This document shows, one piece after another, positions 41,837 through 51,160 of a stretch of DNA of 51,161 bases. Made by a program: the position numbers and the translations under genes. Position 1 is the stretch's first letter, and the number at the start of each line of letters is the position of its first letter. Below the pieces are notes generated by a model that worked only from the letters and a program-made list of their open reading frames with translations, was not told the DNA's origin and did no database searches. Origin of the DNA: CAYQIM01 sp964417555 (GTDB lineage: Bacteria; Pseudomonadota; Gammaproteobacteria; Diplorickettsiales; Diplorickettsiaceae). The stretch is from assembly GCA_964417555.1 (NCBI GenBank), contig CAYQIM010000043.1:1-51161 (forward strand). The letters are read 5' to 3'.

Positions 41837-42576
41837 AAAGAACTGAATCTTGGGTAAGGGTGAGTGATGGCATCGTTGCCGACGCGGCAGCAGGCGCAGA
41901 ATTAATAAAAATACGTAAAGATGCACTTTTTAGTGAACGTGATTTAAAGATTTTAGAAGTCCATGAAGGATGGGTACATATGGGCAGTACATTGAATGGT
42001 TTGCAACAACCCATCTGCACCTTTTTGAGTAAAGGTCCGCCTTCAGTAACGCTGATGCAAGAAGGATTAGCGATTATTCTGGAGATTTTCCATTTTGTCT
42101 CCTCGCCTTTACGAATTAAAAAATTGACTGACCGCGTGACAGCCATTGCCATGGCCGAAGCAGGCGCTAATTTTTTAGACGTTTTTAACTTTTTCCAATC
42201 ACAAGCATTTTCGCCAGAAGACAGCTACAAAAGTTCTGTGCGGATTTTTCGCGGTAGCCTGCCGGATAAAGGCCCTTTTACCAAAGATTTGGTCTATAGT
42301 AAGGGATTTATTTTGATCTATAATTATCTGCGTTTGGCGGTAAAAGAAGGCTTGGTCGATAGAATTCCTTTATTATTCATTGGCAAAACGAGTCTAGAAG
42401 ATCAACGTTTACTCTCCCACTTGCTCGATGAAGGACTCATTATCACACCGCCTATTATTCCTCATCAATTTAAAGATTTAGCGGCATTAAGCTGTTGGAT
42501 GTGCTATTCCTTATTTTTGAATAAACTCGATCTGGAAAAAATTGCGGTGGATTATCGTAATATTTTAGAAGGATAA
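41833..42576 (+). CDS. QEGLA/DUF1704 metallopeptidase-like protein, C-terminal part
   Basis: Carries the family's two signatures: HEGWVH (an HExxH zinc motif, restored residue 229) and QEGLA (restored 261). DUF1704 is related to the eukaryotic MATCAP/TMCP tyrosine carboxypeptidases that trim tubulin; the bacterial 'flavohemoglobin expression-modulating' name is historical. The GTG at 41833 is an artefact of the frame, since family-like sequence begins 60 bases upstream in the same frame without a start. Everything downstream is intact to the terminator at 42582. Confidence 0.8.
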   Translation: MKRTESWVRVSDGIVADAAAGAELIKIRKDALFSERDLKILEVHEGWVHMGSTLNGLQQPICTFLSKGPPSVTLMQEGLAIILEIFHFVSSPLRIKKLTDRVTAIAMAEAGANFLDVFNFFQSQAFSPEDSYKSSVRIFRGSLPDKGPFTKDLVYSKGFILIYNYLRLAVKEGLVDRIPLLFIGKTSLEDQRLLSHLLDEGLIITPPIIPHQFKDLAALSCWMCYSLFLNKLDLEKIAVDYRNILEG

Positions 42577-42581
42577 TAACC

Positions 42582-42608
42582 AAAAAATAAGCGTTCTTGC
42601 TTTATTTT
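42582..42608. terminator. Bidirectional terminator between two convergent genes
   Basis: AAAAAATAAGC, loop GTTCTT, GCTTTATTTTTT: an 11-pair stem with one bulge, with an A-run on the left and a T-run on the right. Confidence 0.75.
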
Positions 42609-44867
42609 TTACATCAATGCAGTAAAACGTCTGGTATTGATATCTGAATTAGGAGATGATACCGAATCTTGAATGTTTCCCCAAAAGTTATTTGGGTTAG
42701 TACTCGTAGTTTGTGAGTCTCCTAATGGGTTTCGTGCTTCCAAAGCTATTTTTTGGCGGTTAAGTTTGTCGATCCGTACACTTATTTTTTTAACAATACT
42801 TGTGCTTGAGCCAATAACCTTTTGTATTAAATCATGTTGGGAGTAAATATTTACAGCTATCTTTAACGCTTCTAGATCGTTTTTAAGTTGGTTTAAAAAA
42901 CTATTGGAAAGGACAATTTCAGGATCTTTCACAATATTTGTTTCAGAATTAAATCCTTTACAGGCATTATCGTGGATTGGATCATTTAAATTTTCTACGA
43001 TAGCGTCTAATTGACTTAATTGTTTTTCGCCTACAGTGATAAGTTTTTCATTTAAAATAGAATGGATTAGGTCATATTCCTTTTCTATAGAGATCAGCAT
43101 CGCTTGCATCGTTAATTGTCGTGCTTGATCGCCTTCCTTGTTTATCGTATCAATTTGAGAATGTATACGTTCCTGACAATTTTTAAGGAATTCATGTAAA
43201 TTCTTTTCTATGGAAGTTAATTCTTGGCGAAGTTCTAAAAGTGTTTCCATTGTTAAAAAATAATATTGTGAACGATTAGAGCTTAAAGAAGTGTCAGATA
43301 AACTTGTCTCAGCATCAGAAGAAGTATCAGAATGCCTAAGAGAAGGGGAGCTAGATATTAATTCCATCCCTTCTTCGGGATTATGTTGTTTTTGTTTTTT
43401 TTCTCTGAAAAATTCCCCTTTTCTCGTTTGTCTAACCGCTTTAGTAACCCCCTTGCCGGCAACTCCTGCTACGCTACTAGTAATCCAAACTAAAGCGTTT
43501 TCTCCTATGTTCTCCGATGTAGCATATATAAACGAAAAAATTAAAGGGAGTTTTATATAGTCCAGAATGTTTTTAATATTAGAGTTTTTTGGCAGTAAAT
43601 AAGTAGCGGCAGAAAGCGCTTCTAATGAAAAGCAAATCGAGGTGCTGATAATTAACTGTGAAGTATTTAATGGATCTTTTTCTTCATCAGCGAGCATGAT
43701 ATTGTAAATATAAGAGTAGAGCAAAGGCAGGGCAGTGCTAGAAAAGGTATTGATCAACCAAAACGTGGTCTTAATACTATTAACGGCTAGCGGAGAATAT
43801 TTTTTTGCTATCGCTGCATTTACACAAGCATTGCATAAGGCATCTATCAATTCATCTTTCACTCCCATGGTAAATCCAACGATAGCACCGCTGGCTAATT
43901 TTTGTGGCAAGTTATTTTCATCGGGTAAATTAGATGGTTGATCGTTAGCGATGGTAGTGGTTTCTGCTTCATTAGTACTAGCCATGCTGGTTGAGCTTTC
44001 GGTAGTAGATTCGGGTAAATGACAGTGGTTTGGAAATAGTTCTGCACATTGACTGGCAATAGCCGTTTGGTTTTGTCCTGGATAAGCATTATTAAGAAAC
44101 AAATAGACTGCTTCAGTGATTTGGGGTGGAGTTAGCTGCTGAATCGCATTTTTTTGCAGCTTTAATACGTGCTGGAATATTTCGTTAGAAGCATAGCTCA
44201 TATTTAATAAATCTAATTCACGTGTCATATCTCCTAATAGGCGTAAATTTTCACTGAAAGCTAAATGATGATTACAATTTTGTACACTAAAGCAAGTGTC
44301 GCCTATGAAAGCGATTGATCTAGCAATTTGTGAATATTCTTGCCGTAGAAAATTAGCATTGCTGATGCTTTCGCGCGCTGCTTGAAAGAAAAATTTTAAT
44401 GTTTTTTCTGTATTGTGACTGATTTGTTTTGTCAGTGATTCCTTTAAAGCCATGCCTAATTGTTGGAAGATAGTGATATGGTCGTAGTTTAAGGGAAATT
44501 TGATGAATACTTGACTTTTCGAAATACTACTAAATAACTCAGTTAAACTTTCTATTTCTTTGCCATAACTTTCATCAGGTCCAGTGAACGCCACAAATCT
44601 ACCTAACCCATCATGAAATCGTTGGTACACTTTACGAATATCTGCCCTTTCTAATCCTGCTATATTTTCAATTTGTTCAAAAAAATGAGTTAAGAACTTA
44701 TTATAATTGATAAATTCATCTGTATTTATAGCATGGATATCAACAACTTCAGCAATTCCCCTTAAGTTATGCAATGTAAAGTCAGTTGGCAATGTATCCC
44801 CTGAAAGAATTCTATTTTTTATTTGTTCCGAGAGAGAGCTGCCCATTGTTGTAGAAATAGGATGCAT
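42609..44867 (-). CDS. Large membrane/coiled-coil protein (752 aa), putative effector
   Basis: ATG at 44867 with an AAGG site in the loop of a small hairpin (AACTA-AGG-TAGTT). There is no signal peptide. Residues 1-320 are helical and hydrophilic; 280-320 is a Ser/Thr/Asn-rich linker. Residues 325-478 form a hydrophobic module of about five helices (ASGAIVGFTMGVKDELIDAL to SVAGVAGKGVTKAVRQ) whose length, placement and final GxGxxxAVRQ-like helix recall the C-terminal module of the toxin at 15091-22235. A basic stretch (RKGEFFREKKQKQ), a Ser-rich linker and a coiled coil (about 540-720) follow. It is not recognised as a named family. Large size, central membrane module and low-complexity linkers fit a host-directed protein. 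Confidence 0.7.
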   Translation of the reverse strand: MHPISTTMGSSLSEQIKNRILSGDTLPTDFTLHNLRGIAEVVDIHAINTDEFINYNKFLTHFFEQIENIAGLERADIRKVYQRFHDGLGRFVAFTGPDESYGKEIESLTELFSSISKSQVFIKFPLNYDHITIFQQLGMALKESLTKQISHNTEKTLKFFFQAARESISNANFLRQEYSQIARSIAFIGDTCFSVQNCNHHLAFSENLRLLGDMTRELDLLNMSYASNEIFQHVLKLQKNAIQQLTPPQITEAVYLFLNNAYPGQNQTAIASQCAELFPNHCHLPESTTESSTSMASTNEAETTTIANDQPSNLPDENNLPQKLASGAIVGFTMGVKDELIDALCNACVNAAIAKKYSPLAVNSIKTTFWLINTFSSTALPLLYSYIYNIMLADEEKDPLNTSQLIISTSICFSLEALSAATYLLPKNSNIKNILDYIKLPLIFSFIYATSENIGENALVWITSSVAGVAGKGVTKAVRQTRKGEFFREKKQKQHNPEEGMELISSSPSLRHSDTSSDAETSLSDTSLSSNRSQYYFLTMETLLELRQELTSIEKNLHEFLKNCQERIHSQIDTINKEGDQARQLTMQAMLISIEKEYDLIHSILNEKLITVGEKQLSQLDAIVENLNDPIHDNACKGFNSETNIVKDPEIVLSNSFLNQLKNDLEALKIAVNIYSQHDLIQKVIGSSTSIVKKISVRIDKLNRQKIALEARNPLGDSQTTSTNPNNFWGNIQDSVSSPNSDINTRRFTALM

Positions 44868-45286
44868 ATTTAACTACCTTAGTTATAAATTGAAATTATT
44901 TTTATTAGGGTGCTTTGTTTTTATAAATCAATAAAATTTATAAAAAATTTTACTTTTATATAGATAGTTAAGTTGTATTTTTATCTTTTTTGGGTTTTTT
45001 AATTGTTTGTTAATGCTTAACGTAGGCTGAATAGTTCTAAAATATAACTACTTTTCTCAATTATAAAGTAACAATTTTGCTTAACCTATTATTGTTTATT
45101 TGATAAGCAAAATGTCTATTTTTTCTATTTGAAAGATCCCACCATTTTTTTAATAAGGTAAATTGTTTGATTTCTACATTGCTTAGTTAAATAAAAAATT
45201 TAGCTAATCTTATTTTGGGTTTAATAAACCCTTAATTTTAACGATCTATTATATCTCAAATAAATTAAAAAAATGGGGTGTAGTAA
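44868..45286. other. AT-rich divergent region between two large effector-like genes
   Basis: No coding frame is seen. It contains a perfect GGGTTT-AAT-AAACCC hairpin (45217-45231) and a long complementarity that would pair the ribosome-binding site of the downstream gene (separate entry). Confidence 0.7.
45142..45276 (+). promoter_or_regulatory. Long-range complementarity covering the ribosome-binding site of the metallopeptidase gene
   Basis: CCATTTTTTTAAT (45142-45154) is the exact complement of ATTAAAAAAATGG (45264-45276). With a bulged A, two further C-G pairs cover the GGGG Shine-Dalgarno sequence (45275-45278) nine bases before the ATG at 45287. The enclosed loop of about 110 bases contains the hairpin at 45217-45231. 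Much of the match is A/T, so chance is a real alternative. Confidence 0.35.
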
Positions 45287-48200
45287 ATGGGTCAGCGTCG
45301 CCGTAAAAAAAATTACTATGAAAAGCTATCTGAAAAACTAAAAAGAATAATTAACTTAGAGATTGCTCAGTATATAAAATCCGGTGCTATTCCAAATTTC
45401 AGTAAAATTTATAAACATTTAGCAAATAATAAAAATAGACCCCGTTTTGGCGAGGTTTTAGAGGATTTTGAAAATTATCTCCTCTCTTTTATTATTGATA
45501 GAGATTCGTCGGCAAAAGAGTTTGATATTTCATTGACTAATCTTTCAGGTACACCTGTTGAAGTTGAATATAAGCGTTTATTGAATGAATTAGAAAAAAT
45601 TCGTAATGAATTAAAAAAAAGTAGTAGCCTGAAAGAAAAAGTTTTGTCTGCTGATGATTCACATCAACAACAGTTTCAGTATTGGGTGGATAGAGCGAAA
45701 GGATTTTCTGAGTATGTAGCAGAAAGTACTTGGAATTTTGCTAAGAGCATAAATAGTACGGCTATTTCCGCTTTAAAAGATCCACTCTCCAGTGCAAAGT
45801 CTATGGCGGTATTAACCATGTATACGCTGGCAAGTAATCCTGTCGCTGGTTATCGGCTAATACAAAAGAGAAGTTCGAGTTATCTAAAGCAAATAGAAAC
45901 GCTAGCAAAATCAGAATGGTATCGTTTATATGATGCTTTCGATGAAATGATGGATGAATTTGATCGTGAATTGGAATTGAATCAGCTGGATAAGAAAACG
46001 CAACGTAATTTCTTCGAGTTTTTAAAATATGCGTTAGATGGGGGTGTAAAAAATAGATTATTGGAACAGGATAAGCAAAGACTTTTTAATCTAACACAGC
46101 GTTTATTAAATCAAAGTTATAATATAAGTGATAGTGATGATCTCAAATTATTATATGATTTATTTAATGTCTATTTAAGATTGGATTTTACCGAGCGATA
46201 TGCCGATCCTATACTTGCCGATGTTAGCCGTTATGCTAAACGTATCGCTGATAGTAGAGAGAATATAAACGATAAAGATAAACGGGCATTTACAGAATTT
46301 TTTTGGATACTGCAGGCTAATTTTGATTGGTATGGTGGAAAAATAAACGCTGAAGGTTTTAGCGATTTGTTTTCTAAACTACAATCACTTAACTGCAATA
46401 TTGATCGATGGGATAACAGTTCTATTTTTTCTTTTCGAATTGCTTTAGCTGTTATGAGACGGTTGCGTAGCCGGTATAAAAATAATGCCAGCATTTGCCG
46501 TGAACTTGATCATTCTTCTAGCGCTTTGGTGGATTATATTCTGCGCTTAGCGAAGTCAAAACATTATTTAATAGCTGAGGAAGCGATCAAGGAAAGTTTT
46601 TATATCGAATATGTAAGAAACCTTCCTGCAGGTGAGGAAAAATCAACGTTATTTGCTGGAAAATATAAGGTTGTGAGCAAGAAACAAGTTTTTCCTAATT
46701 CATTCGTTTATGCTATCTCTGGAACACGTATTAAAATTTTTTTACAACAGCCTCTTATTGGGGAGGAAAAAAGTATTCTTGAAGAAACTATTGAAAATAC
46801 CTACGCTAGAGTGGAAAAATTAAAACAAGCGGTTAATAGTCAGGAAAGTAGTGTGTCTTTAGAAGATACGACCTTTAATTTATATATTTATAATGATAAC
46901 GATGCCTATGTAAAGTATGGCCCTTTATGGAGGATTAATACCGCTGGCGGTGGTTATACTCATGTTCGTTTTCCTGAAGTAGATGAAAGGCCATTCGATT
47001 ATGAACAGCATAAAAATGAGAAATGGTATGAGGCTTTTGTTTACAAGCAACCGCAGGGTGACAGGCGAGATGGAGAAAATAAAGAGGGGCGTGGTTTTCG
47101 TAATTTAGGTCATGAAGTGCAACATAAGTTTTTTTATGCCTGGATTGGTCATGCCGAACTTCATCATTTGCCTTCATGGTTGGTGGAAGGTGCCGCCAAT
47201 GCTTTAGGTAATGAGCCTTGTTTTAAAGAAGAAGCGGATTACATTAAACGGCATGAAGATAAGCTGCCTTCCATGCAAAAAATAAATGCGATGACCTATG
47301 CTAGCGGTGCAGATCATTACTATTTTGGCAGCGCACTATTTCGTTTTATGCTAGAGCAGGATCCAAATTTTCTCGGAAAAATCATCAATTCTGCCAAAGC
47401 CGGTGAAAAAGCAGATACCATAACGACTTTGATTAAGCAGTGGATTGCGGGTGAAGATAGAGAGGCACATTTCAGTCGCTGGCTAAAAGGAATTATTCAT
47501 ACCTGTTCTTTAGTGAAGGATACAAGCGATAAAAATACTTCTTCAAATCTACCCTCTAGACGGATTAAACCTTTTTCGATACCAAAAGCAGTTACGGCTA
47601 ATCCTGGTCGAGATCGTGGGAGAGAAATTGTTGAAAGGACTACTTTATCCGATTTAGCAAGGGCTTTGCAAAATAATGCTAGCGATGTTCGCGAGTTAAT
47701 GGAAAAAATCGATTTTACGCAAGAAAATATTTATGCGCCCCTTAATGCCAATGGCGATCGTATTATCCATTATGCCGTACGTGCTAAGAATTGGGGTGTA
47801 TTATGGAAGCTCTTTTTGGAAGGTGCTTCCTTAGAAACGTGTAATAATAAACGTATAACCGCCTATGCGATGGCGAGATCTTCGTATAGTCAGCAAAATC
47901 TAGAGAAGCTGGAACGTTGGCAGCATGATGCGAAAGCCGCTCGGTTACCTAATCCTTCTGATGGTACGGTGCTTGTTCCGCCAACGGTAACAAGCACAAC
48001 TGTGCCTGGTGTCGTAGCAGTAGGAACAACAGTTATAAATTTGTTAACTACTTCTACAACATCAACTTACTCCCCTGATGAAGAGGATCCGGCGACTTCT
48101 TTTGCCTGGTGGAAAATAGCGAGTATGACGGCTGTTGGACTTGGTGTTGTCGGCGTAGCGTTTTGGGCAGGTTATCGTTGTAACAAAAGTCAAAATAATA

Positions 48201-49579
48201 AATTGCGTGCTTTTCCTGGCCAAGAATTGGATACGCTAGTGACAACTCCGCCTGACTCAGCTTATGGTGGTTCTATCGCGGAAAGTAGTAATGCCAGCCA
48301 AACTGCTGCGTATAAAGTAGTTCCCGTTAATCGTGGACTTGTCTACAGAGAAGAAACTTTGCCTTCAGGAACAATAGAAACGACCTATTTAATTAACCTT
48401 ACTGAAGAAAGAAACTACCTAATTGACATCTTAGGAAAACGCTTGGCTTTTTTAAAACCTTTAGACTGTTATTGGCGATTTGAGGACGATATTAAACAGT
48501 TGCGTCCTCTTATCGGGCTGGAAGCTGAAAAAAGTTTATCTGTATTAGCCAACATACAATTCAGATTGGAAAATAAAGAAATAGAAAAAGAAATAAAGAA
48601 ATGTGAGAAGGGTTATAGTGAAATTGAAAGTGCCAAAGTTATTATTGACTCGCTTGCACAGCGTTTTCGGCTTTTAAACTTAACGTCTAGGCAGCCAGTT
48701 ATAAGCTATTTAGAGAATCCGCTTAAGAATGGTCTGTTGATCATGATTCACCGTGTACAAGGACAGAGCGAATTGCTAAGAAAGGAGCTAGAAAATTTAT
48801 CTGGGGAAAGGAAAGACTTAATTTCTATATTATATAAACGTTTAATCGATTTAGAAACCAGTTTATATGATGCTATGTTCTTTGCGCATAGCCCAGTTTA
48901 TGATGAAGCGGATTCAGCTGATGCTAAGCCTATTGCAAGTTATTACGAGACTTATCAATTTAGCGCAATTAGAAATGCTTTAATTCCTTCTACAGATAAA
49001 CAAACCAATAAGGAACTAGAGGCCGAGTTGGATAGTAGAAGTAACAAAGAATGTTTGAAAAAACACTTACGTTCTGATTTGCCACCTAAGCTAAGGATTA
49101 TTCTTAATGTGCTTGATAATTTAGTTTCAAAAGTAGATGAAATAAAAAATAAAGTAGTCCGTAAAACTTTGACGAATAATATTCAGTCAATGCAAGTCAG
49201 TATTAGTGAACTCAAAAGTAAATTAGAGGCTGATATACAATATAAAAATGGTATCGAAGAAGGATTTAATAGAGCCTTAGCATTAAAATCGGAAGAACAA
49301 CCTCTATTGGATAGGACATTAGCACAAGGAGCACACGTCATGCCTAGGCATTCAAGTGCTTCTTCTTGTTCATCGGCCTCCTCTGGATTTTTTAGTGAAG
49401 AATTTAGTAGAAGGCCAAAACCGCCAGTACTGCCAAAGTCTAGGGTAGAAAAAGTTGCTGTTCCTGCTTCTCTAAATAGAGGATTTTACCAACCTGGGAA
49501 AGTTGATACTCATAACGCTTTAAGTCAAGGTTCTGAAGTTTATTATAATTTTGCATCCTCTTCTCATACGCAAAGCTAA
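45287..49579 (+). CDS. M9-like (collagenase-type) metallopeptidase with ankyrin-like segment and membrane helix (1,430 aa)
   Basis: ATG 45287 follows GGGGTG. Residues 1-450 are helical with an extremely basic start (MGQRRRKKNYYEKL). A gluzincin core follows: HEVQH at 609-613, with the third ligand Glu in PSWLVEGAANALG, 24 residues after the first Glu, as in the M9 collagenases (HExxH ... WxxEGLAEY). One ankyrin-like repeat lies near 820-860 (NGDRIIHYAVRAKNWGVLWK). A Thr-rich linker and a single membrane helix (about 941-965, WWKIASMTAVGLGVVGVAFW) separate it from a 450-residue coiled-coil region and a Ser/Pro-rich tail. No N-terminal signal peptide. Probably a host-acting protease exported by a specialised system; M9 similarity is by motif only. 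Confidence 0.78.
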   Translation: MGQRRRKKNYYEKLSEKLKRIINLEIAQYIKSGAIPNFSKIYKHLANNKNRPRFGEVLEDFENYLLSFIIDRDSSAKEFDISLTNLSGTPVEVEYKRLLNELEKIRNELKKSSSLKEKVLSADDSHQQQFQYWVDRAKGFSEYVAESTWNFAKSINSTAISALKDPLSSAKSMAVLTMYTLASNPVAGYRLIQKRSSSYLKQIETLAKSEWYRLYDAFDEMMDEFDRELELNQLDKKTQRNFFEFLKYALDGGVKNRLLEQDKQRLFNLTQRLLNQSYNISDSDDLKLLYDLFNVYLRLDFTERYADPILADVSRYAKRIADSRENINDKDKRAFTEFFWILQANFDWYGGKINAEGFSDLFSKLQSLNCNIDRWDNSSIFSFRIALAVMRRLRSRYKNNASICRELDHSSSALVDYILRLAKSKHYLIAEEAIKESFYIEYVRNLPAGEEKSTLFAGKYKVVSKKQVFPNSFVYAISGTRIKIFLQQPLIGEEKSILEETIENTYARVEKLKQAVNSQESSVSLEDTTFNLYIYNDNDAYVKYGPLWRINTAGGGYTHVRFPEVDERPFDYEQHKNEKWYEAFVYKQPQGDRRDGENKEGRGFRNLGHEVQHKFFYAWIGHAELHHLPSWLVEGAANALGNEPCFKEEADYIKRHEDKLPSMQKINAMTYASGADHYYFGSALFRFMLEQDPNFLGKIINSAKAGEKADTITTLIKQWIAGEDREAHFSRWLKGIIHTCSLVKDTSDKNTSSNLPSRRIKPFSIPKAVTANPGRDRGREIVERTTLSDLARALQNNASDVRELMEKIDFTQENIYAPLNANGDRIIHYAVRAKNWGVLWKLFLEGASLETCNNKRITAYAMARSSYSQQNLEKLERWQHDAKAARLPNPSDGTVLVPPTVTSTTVPGVVAVGTTVINLLTTSTTSTYSPDEEDPATSFAWWKIASMTAVGLGVVGVAFWAGYRCNKSQNNKLRAFPGQELDTLVTTPPDSAYGGSIAESSNASQTAAYKVVPVNRGLVYREETLPSGTIETTYLINLTEERNYLIDILGKRLAFLKPLDCYWRFEDDIKQLRPLIGLEAEKSLSVLANIQFRLENKEIEKEIKKCEKGYSEIESAKVIIDSLAQRFRLLNLTSRQPVISYLENPLKNGLLIMIHRVQGQSELLRKELENLSGERKDLISILYKRLIDLETSLYDAMFFAHSPVYDEADSADAKPIASYYETYQFSAIRNALIPSTDKQTNKELEAELDSRSNKECLKKHLRSDLPPKLRIILNVLDNLVSKVDEIKNKVVRKTLTNNIQSMQVSISELKSKLEADIQYKNGIEEGFNRALALKSEEQPLLDRTLAQGAHVMPRHSSASSCSSASSGFFSEEFSRRPKPPVLPKSRVEKVAVPASLNRGFYQPGKVDTHNALSQGSEVYYNFASSSHTQS

Positions 49580-49594
49580 TTGTTGTCATGATAA

Positions 49595-49617
49595 TGGCTG
49601 GAACGAAGTTCCAGCCA
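49595..49617. terminator. GC-rich hairpin between convergent effector-like genes
   Basis: TGGCTGGAAC (49595-49604), loop GAA, GTTCCAGCCA (49608-49617): ten perfect pairs, no T-tract. It is similar in kind to the hairpin after the giant gene (14913-14932). Confidence 0.6.
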
Positions 49618-49626
49618 CGCTTCAAA

Positions 49627-50967
49627 TTACTTTGTTAACATAGAAGGAATTATTTTTTCTAAGTCCTGTGCTCCAACTCTTAACTCAAGAGCAATCTTAT
49701 CACTCGTGGTTTTACCATGAGGTCGGAAGCCACGATATTGGCTTAAGGTTGCCATATTTTGATCGATACTTGCGTAAAGCTTGGTTAATGCTGATTTTAG
49801 GTTTTCAGCTTGTTTTTCCTGAACGGTATTATCTGTATTCTGAATTAGCGGTTTGATATTCGCAAATACAGTATCTTGGGCTTGTAAAATTTCATCTAAG
49901 GCCCTTTGTTTTTGTTGGCTAACATGGCTAAAAAACAAACTGGTAAAAAAACCATAGCTTAGATTTTGTTGTTTGCTTCTAATTGCTTGCGTTTTTTCTT
50001 CAACAACGCTGAGTGCTTTTGTTAAATTAGCATGATTCACAATGGGTTCTTGCACAGTGGATACTGCTTGGCGCTCAAGCTCAACAGAAGGAATAGAAGC
50101 GTGTTGCTTGATAGCTTCATTCTTTTTTTCTTCAAATTGATCAAGTAAATGCTTTAATTTTTCTATAATAGTATAAAAAGAAACTTCAGGTGAATTGAGC
50201 TCGGTTTTTTTTATAGTTAAAGCATTAATAAAGCTATTCTTATCTATTTGCGGCTTTATCGTATCATCTAACGCATCGTACTGAGTATTGATCGCCGTTT
50301 CGACTGCTGTAATATTTGTAATGGTATCATTTCTTACAGATTTAAATTCAGAGAAAGTATGCTTAATTTTTTCATTGAGTGTCGAAATAGCGGCTACACA
50401 TTTTTTATGCTGTTCTATCAGCGTTTGATCGATAGCTTTACCATGGAATGACTTAAATGTTTCTTGTATAGTTTCTATGTCTTGGCGTAAATCAATAAAC
50501 TTTTTATTCTCAGTGTTTGGAATAGACAATTTAGTTTGTAAGAACTCTATTAAGCTTTTTAACAGGATTATTTCATGCTCAGTCATAGCAAAATCGATCT
50601 GTAATAACGTTCCGTTTAAAGCAGGGATATTATCCCCTGAGCTTAGTGCCTGCTGAATTGATAAAAGTTGATTATAAAATCGGTTTTCTTGATCAAAGAC
50701 AATAGAGTAAGCGGCATAGTCTACTTTTTTTTGTGAAAGATGTTGAGCAAGTGACTTTGTGTACTGAATAATCGCTTCAATACTATTTTCTTCTTGTACT
50801 GGCTCTTCAAGCGGAGTTGTTTTAGCTGCTTCAGTTTCTGGTTGGTTTTGTTGATTTATCGGTTTCATAACGGGTTCCTCAATTAGATTGGATGTTTGAA
50901 CTTGATTTTCTGCTTGAATGGGCTGATTGATTTGTACTTGCGAAAGATCAAATTTTGTTGGTGGCAT
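49627..50967 (-). CDS. Coiled-coil protein (446 aa), putative effector
   Basis: The ATG at 50967 (MPPTKFDLSQVQINQPIQAE) is preferred because TAAGGAAAAATTA precedes it; an open TTG start at 51048 would add 27 lysine/glutamate-rich residues. The N-terminal 90 residues are rich in Gln, Pro and Glu with no hydrophobic run, resembling an unstructured secretion signal region. The remaining 350 residues are almost wholly helical with heptad-like spacing and no membrane helix. The C-terminus is RVGAQDLEKIIPSMLTK. No domain is recognised. It is convergent with the metallopeptidase gene. Confidence 0.7.
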   Translation of the reverse strand: MPPTKFDLSQVQINQPIQAENQVQTSNLIEEPVMKPINQQNQPETEAAKTTPLEEPVQEENSIEAIIQYTKSLAQHLSQKKVDYAAYSIVFDQENRFYNQLLSIQQALSSGDNIPALNGTLLQIDFAMTEHEIILLKSLIEFLQTKLSIPNTENKKFIDLRQDIETIQETFKSFHGKAIDQTLIEQHKKCVAAISTLNEKIKHTFSEFKSVRNDTITNITAVETAINTQYDALDDTIKPQIDKNSFINALTIKKTELNSPEVSFYTIIEKLKHLLDQFEEKKNEAIKQHASIPSVELERQAVSTVQEPIVNHANLTKALSVVEEKTQAIRSKQQNLSYGFFTSLFFSHVSQQKQRALDEILQAQDTVFANIKPLIQNTDNTVQEKQAENLKSALTKLYASIDQNMATLSQYRGFRPHGKTTSDKIALELRVGAQDLEKIIPSMLTK

Positions 50968-51055
50968 TAATTTTTCCTTAGTTTTTTTAGTTGTAGTCTC
51001 AGTTTTTTCTTCTTTTTTTTCTTGCCTAGGATCCTTAAGTATAGTCAACTCAAAT

Positions 51056-51160
51056 CCTGCTTCATTCGACGAGACAATGAGAGCATTGCGGAAGCAATGC
51101 GAAGTTGAGGAGCCCGCGATAGGCGTGCGTTGACGGGCGAAGCAGGAAACGCATCACGCC
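51056..51160. repeat. GC-richer nested palindromes at the window end
   Basis: Several inverted pairs are nested: CCTGCTTC (51056-51063) with GAAGCAGG (51139-51146), GCATTGC (51083-51089) with GCAATGC (51094-51100), and GGCGTG (51122-51127) with CACGCC (51155-51160). Base composition is clearly richer in G+C than all surrounding DNA. It may be a dispersed palindromic element that continues past the window edge. Confidence 0.6.
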
